DNA of 64,000 nucleotides from assembly GCA_013299105.1 (NCBI GenBank), contig JAAFJY010000016.1, positions 1-64,000 on the forward strand, in the 5' to 3' direction. This DNA comes from Chitinophagales bacterium. GTDB taxonomy: Bacteria > Bacteroidota > Bacteroidia > Chitinophagales > Saprospiraceae. Each line of letters starts with the position of its first letter. Positions within the stretch are counted from its first letter, which is position 1. Of the stretch, positions 61,728 to 64,000 are shown piece by piece. Below the pieces are notes generated by a model. The model saw only the letters and a list, made by a program, of their open reading frames with translations. It was not told where the DNA came from and searched no databases. The position numbers and the translations under genes are program-made.

Positions 61728-62714
61728 TCAACGTGTAACGTACATCACTTCTTTTACTGCTTTGATCACCTTCGTGGGGTTGGGTAGGAATTCCTCAACA
61801 AAAGTAGGGGCATAACCCAATGAAGTGTCGGCAGAGTTGACCCTAATTACTGGCGCGTCAAGGTGGTCAAAAGCGTGCTTTTGCACCGCATAGGCCACTT
61901 CAGCAGAGATACCTGCAAATGGCCATGATTCATCGATCACCACAATGCGATTGGTTTTTTTCACCGACTCGATGATGGTTGCATAATCCATCGGACGAAT
62001 GGTACGCAGGTCGATGACTTCAGCAGAGATGCCTTCTTTAGCCAATTCAGCAGCTGCATCCAGGGCTACCAATACCATCTTGTTGTAAGTCACCAAAGTC
62101 ACATCTGTGCCTTCGCGACGAATAGCTGCTTTGCCGATAGGAACAAGGTATTCGCCATCAGGCACCATACCTTTGTGGCCGTACAAGATTTCAGACTCCA
62201 TGATACAGATTGGATCGTCATCGCGAATGGCTGCTTTCAACAAGCCTTTGGCATCAGCTGGGTCGATGCAAGAAATCACTTTCAACCCAGGTACATTGCC
62301 TAACCAACTCTCAAAGGTCTGAGAGTGCTGCTGAGCCAACTGCCCCGCTGCACCAGAAGGCCCACGAAAAACGATCGGACACTTGAACTGGCCAGCCGAC
62401 TGGGTTAGGGTCTTGGCAGCGTTGTTCACAATTTGATCAAAGGCCAAAACGGCAAAGTTCCAAGTCATGAATTCGATTACCGGACGCAAGCCGTTCATGG
62501 CAGCGCCAACGCCAATTCCTGCGAAGCCTAACTCTGCAATCGGCGTATCAATCACACGTTTTTCACCGAATTCTTCCAACAAACCTTTGCTGACTTTGTA
62601 TGCCCCATCGTATTGGGCTACTTCTTCACCCATTAGGAAGACCGTTTCATCACGGCGCATTTCTTCCAGTAAAGCTTCCCGCAGTGCATCCCGCAGTGTT
62701 AATTCTCTACTCAT
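61728..62714 (-). CDS. pdhB: Pyruvate dehydrogenase E1 component, beta subunit
   Basis: A 328-residue subunit of the thiamine-diphosphate E1 enzyme that decarboxylates pyruvate. Motifs: LRDALREALLEEMRRDETVF, LMGEEVAQYDGAYKVSKGLL, ELGFAGIGVGAAMNGLRPVI, FRGPSGAAGQLAQQHSQTFE and VVIDESWPFAGISAEVAYAV. The ATG at 62714 follows a good promoter; the frame continues through low-complexity leader sequence. The alpha subunit is not adjacent, as is usual in this group. Confidence 0.93.
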   Translation of the reverse strand: MSRELTLRDALREALLEEMRRDETVFLMGEEVAQYDGAYKVSKGLLEEFGEKRVIDTPIAELGFAGIGVGAAMNGLRPVIEFMTWNFAVLAFDQIVNNAAKTLTQSAGQFKCPIVFRGPSGAAGQLAQQHSQTFESWLGNVPGLKVISCIDPADAKGLLKAAIRDDDPICIMESEILYGHKGMVPDGEYLVPIGKAAIRREGTDVTLVTYNKMVLVALDAAAELAKEGISAEVIDLRTIRPMDYATIIESVKKTNRIVVIDESWPFAGISAEVAYAVQKHAFDHLDAPVIRVNSADTSLGYAPTFVEEFLPNPTKVIKAVKEVMYVTR

Positions 62715-62783
62715 ACTAGATTTGACCTTTGGTGTTTGTAGGAGAAAAAGTACCTGATAAGCTCCAGACTCTTTTTCGCGATG

Positions 62784-62813
62784 CAAAAATAAAAAAAAAG
62801 GGCTTAGGAACAA
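62784..62813 (-). promoter_or_regulatory. pdhB promoter
   Basis: On the minus strand TTG, 19 bases, TATTTTTG, about 70 bases before the ATG. Confidence 0.6.
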
Positions 62814-63052
62814 GAATGATCCAAAATTCGCTGAAAAGAAACATTTAGGGCTCCTTTTTGCAGAAAAATTACCATTCACGCTAAGTAATTAAAGCCTTTG
62901 TGGTAATTTTGTTCGCAAAAGCGAGGAATTGCTACAATTCAGGCCCTTCTTTGTTTTTGTTCCATACTAAACCGCAAACCAAGTGCGTTTGTTAGCGGTT
63001 GTAATACGGCTACAAGGTTTAACCTAAAGTAACCATCCAAATTGTGATGATC
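62814..63052. other. Divergent intergenic region
   Basis: TAATTTTG near 62910 could be a -7 box for the small lipoprotein gene, without a clear -33. Nothing else is recognised. Confidence 0.35.
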
Positions 63053-63217
63053 ATGAACTTCAAGAACGTATCTAAAAAAGCCCTCCGTATTTTGGCTGCT
63101 GCCAGTATCATCGTGGCTTTCTCTTCCTGCAACCGTGGCTACGGCTGCCCTTCCAACTTTTCACTTGGTGACTTTTTCCAGGACTTGGTGATTGCAGTTG
63201 TCGCTTTCTTGTTTTAA
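63053..63217 (+). CDS. Small lipoprotein, 54 residues
   Basis: An ATG-initiated frame encodes a basic start (MNFKNVSKKALRI), a hydrophobic stretch ending in a lipobox-like FSSCNRG (LAAASIIVAFSSC), a short Cys/Gly segment (GYGCPSNFSLGDF) and a hydrophobic C-terminus (LVIAVVAFLF). It ends six bases before ytxJ and is probably cotranscribed with it. The function is unknown. Confidence 0.65.
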   Translation: MNFKNVSKKALRILAAASIIVAFSSCNRGYGCPSNFSLGDFFQDLVIAVVAFLF

Positions 63218-63223
63218 TGACCA

Positions 63224-63574
63224 ATGAAATGGTTGTATTTGTCAGCAAATGAAACTCCTGAAACATGGGAGCACAAGTTCGCTGACAAACCTGTTTTGAT
63301 CTACAAACATAGTTCGCGTTGCGAGTTGTGTCAGGCGATGCTTATGCGTATTGAGCAAGATTGGGATTTCGCAACAGAGGAATTGGATGCTTACTTCGTT
63401 GATGCCATTGGCGAAAAAATGCTCTCGCAGCGCATTGCCGAACATTTTTCAGTAGCCCATGAAAGTCCACAAATTTTGCTGATCAAAAAGGGCTACTGCG
63501 TTTACGAAGCCGACCACCTGGAAATCGACCTACATGAACTCCGAGAACAATTGGACGATGAATCCTGGATCTAA
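63224..63574 (+). CDS. ytxJ: YtxJ-like bacilliredoxin
   Basis: A 116-residue thioredoxin-fold protein of the bacillithiol-system YtxJ family: KPVLIYKHSSRCELCQAMLM, LDAYFVDAIGEKMLSQRIAE, and HESPQILLIKKGYCVYEADH with the cis-Pro. Typical members have one Cys at the first position; here there are two in a CxxC (Cys33, Cys36). It probably reduces mixed bacillithiol disulfides. Its end overlaps the following mnmD-like start by 17 bases. Confidence 0.87.
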   Translation: MKWLYLSANETPETWEHKFADKPVLIYKHSSRCELCQAMLMRIEQDWDFATEELDAYFVDAIGEKMLSQRIAEHFSVAHESPQILLIKKGYCVYEADHLEIDLHELREQLDDESWI

Positions 63575-64000
63575 TCAAAATGAGTTATTCACTACCCAAG
63601 ATGGTTCTCACACTTTGGTAGCGCATCGTTTTGGGGTCAGTTATCACTCTAAATATGGTGCAGTAACCGAGTCGATGCATGTATTTATTCAAGCGGGTTT
63701 TTACCCCAGCATCATCGGGAAAAATCGAATAAACATCCTAGAAATAGGCCTGGGCACAGGTTTGAATGTGCTATTGACTTTGATTGAAGCTGAAAAAAAA
63801 GGAATCTCGGTGGTGTACGAAGCCCTCGAAGCATTTCCTGTAGCAATGGAAGAGGTTCAGCAACTCAACTTTGGCGCATACCTTGGGGATGATCGTTACA
63901 ATGCTATTTTAGAAAAAATTCATAGTGGACCTTGGGATGAAGCACTTGAATTAGGGCCAAATTTCTTTTTCACTAAAAAATTACAAAAAATTGAAGGGTA
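63558..64000 (+). CDS. mnmD: MnmD-like tRNA methyltransferase, partial
   Basis: The first 147 residues are in the window; the gene runs off the right edge. It matches the methyltransferase domain that completes mnm5s2U34 in tRNA: LFTTQDGSHTLVAHRFGVSY, HSKYGAVTESMHVFIQAGFY and SAM motif I NILEIGLGTGLNVLLTLIEA. The ATG at 63558 lies inside ytxJ (17-base overlap). It could be a stand-alone MnmD or the N-terminus of MnmC; the missing 3' end decides that. Confidence 0.82.
   Translation, partial: MNPGSNQNELFTTQDGSHTLVAHRFGVSYHSKYGAVTESMHVFIQAGFYPSIIGKNRINILEIGLGTGLNVLLTLIEAEKKGISVVYEALEAFPVAMEEVQQLNFGAYLGDDRYNAILEKIHSGPWDEALELGPNFFFTKKLQKIEG

Overview
The window looks like chromosomal DNA from a member of the Bacteroidota, most plausibly Saprospiraceae (for example Haliscomenobacter-like); the genus is a guess. 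The evidence is: type IX secretion (T9SS) C-terminal sorting domains on three proteins; promoters of the TTG-N19-21-TAnnTTTG kind; an OmpA protein with thrombospondin type 3 repeats; a DUF1800/DUF1501 pair; a TPR protein with an EAD11-like N-terminus; a YtxJ bacilliredoxin-like protein; and moderate GC with few Shine-Dalgarno sequences. I see no rRNA, CRISPR array, prophage or intact insertion sequence. One tRNA gene (His-GTG) is present.

Layout. 0-5 kb: an exporter island on the minus strand (C39-peptidase ABC transporter, HlyD-type fusion protein, small HTH protein), interrupted by about 0.5 kb of degenerate tandem repeats. 5-9 kb: an Rpn/YhgA-like nuclease gene with a tandem copy of its own 3' end, a small membrane protein, and a T9SS-secreted M43-like metalloprotease. 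9.5-17 kb: housekeeping genes (mdh, XisI-like, SpoU methyltransferase, LpoA-like lipoprotein, guaA, OmpA/TSP3). 17-26 kb: S41 peptidase with an outer-membrane partner, GNAT, class V aminotransferase, nucleotide-sugar genes rfbB and UXS, a barrel protein and waaA. 26-34 kb: class III aminotransferase, AraC regulator, carboxylesterase, then a lipoprotein hydrolase and a periplasmic molybdenum hydroxylase bracketed by two inverted copies of a MITE-like element. 34-51 kb: folP, a DUF4230 protein, a TPMT-like methyltransferase, an M16 protease pair, YkuK, a gamma-glutamylcyclotransferase, the EAD11/TPR protein, a YncE-phosphoesterase fusion, prfB with a programmed +1 frameshift, an FKBP lipoprotein and an NrnA-like phosphoesterase. 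51-64 kb: ndk, tRNA-His, a MarR/DOMON/NTF2 cluster, a HAD-like protein lacking its nucleophile, DUF1800/DUF1501, an HSDR_N protein, an Omp28-like protein, pdhB, and a small lipoprotein/YtxJ/MnmD set cut by the window edge.

The most distinctive feature is the intergenic DNA. Three kinds of short-period repeat recur: period 7 (GACTTAC), period 8 (TTGAARRG-like, usually touching start or stop codons) and period 9 (ACGGATTNN-like, followed by a conserved CATGACGTTGAC core). There are also a MITE-like pair, a candidate 165-bp terminal-inverted-repeat element and a repeat found upstream of two unrelated genes. No single gene cluster stands out as a clearly new system. The repeat families, the Rpn gene with its duplicated 3' end, the EAD11-like protein and the predicted leaderless guaA promoter are the best leads.
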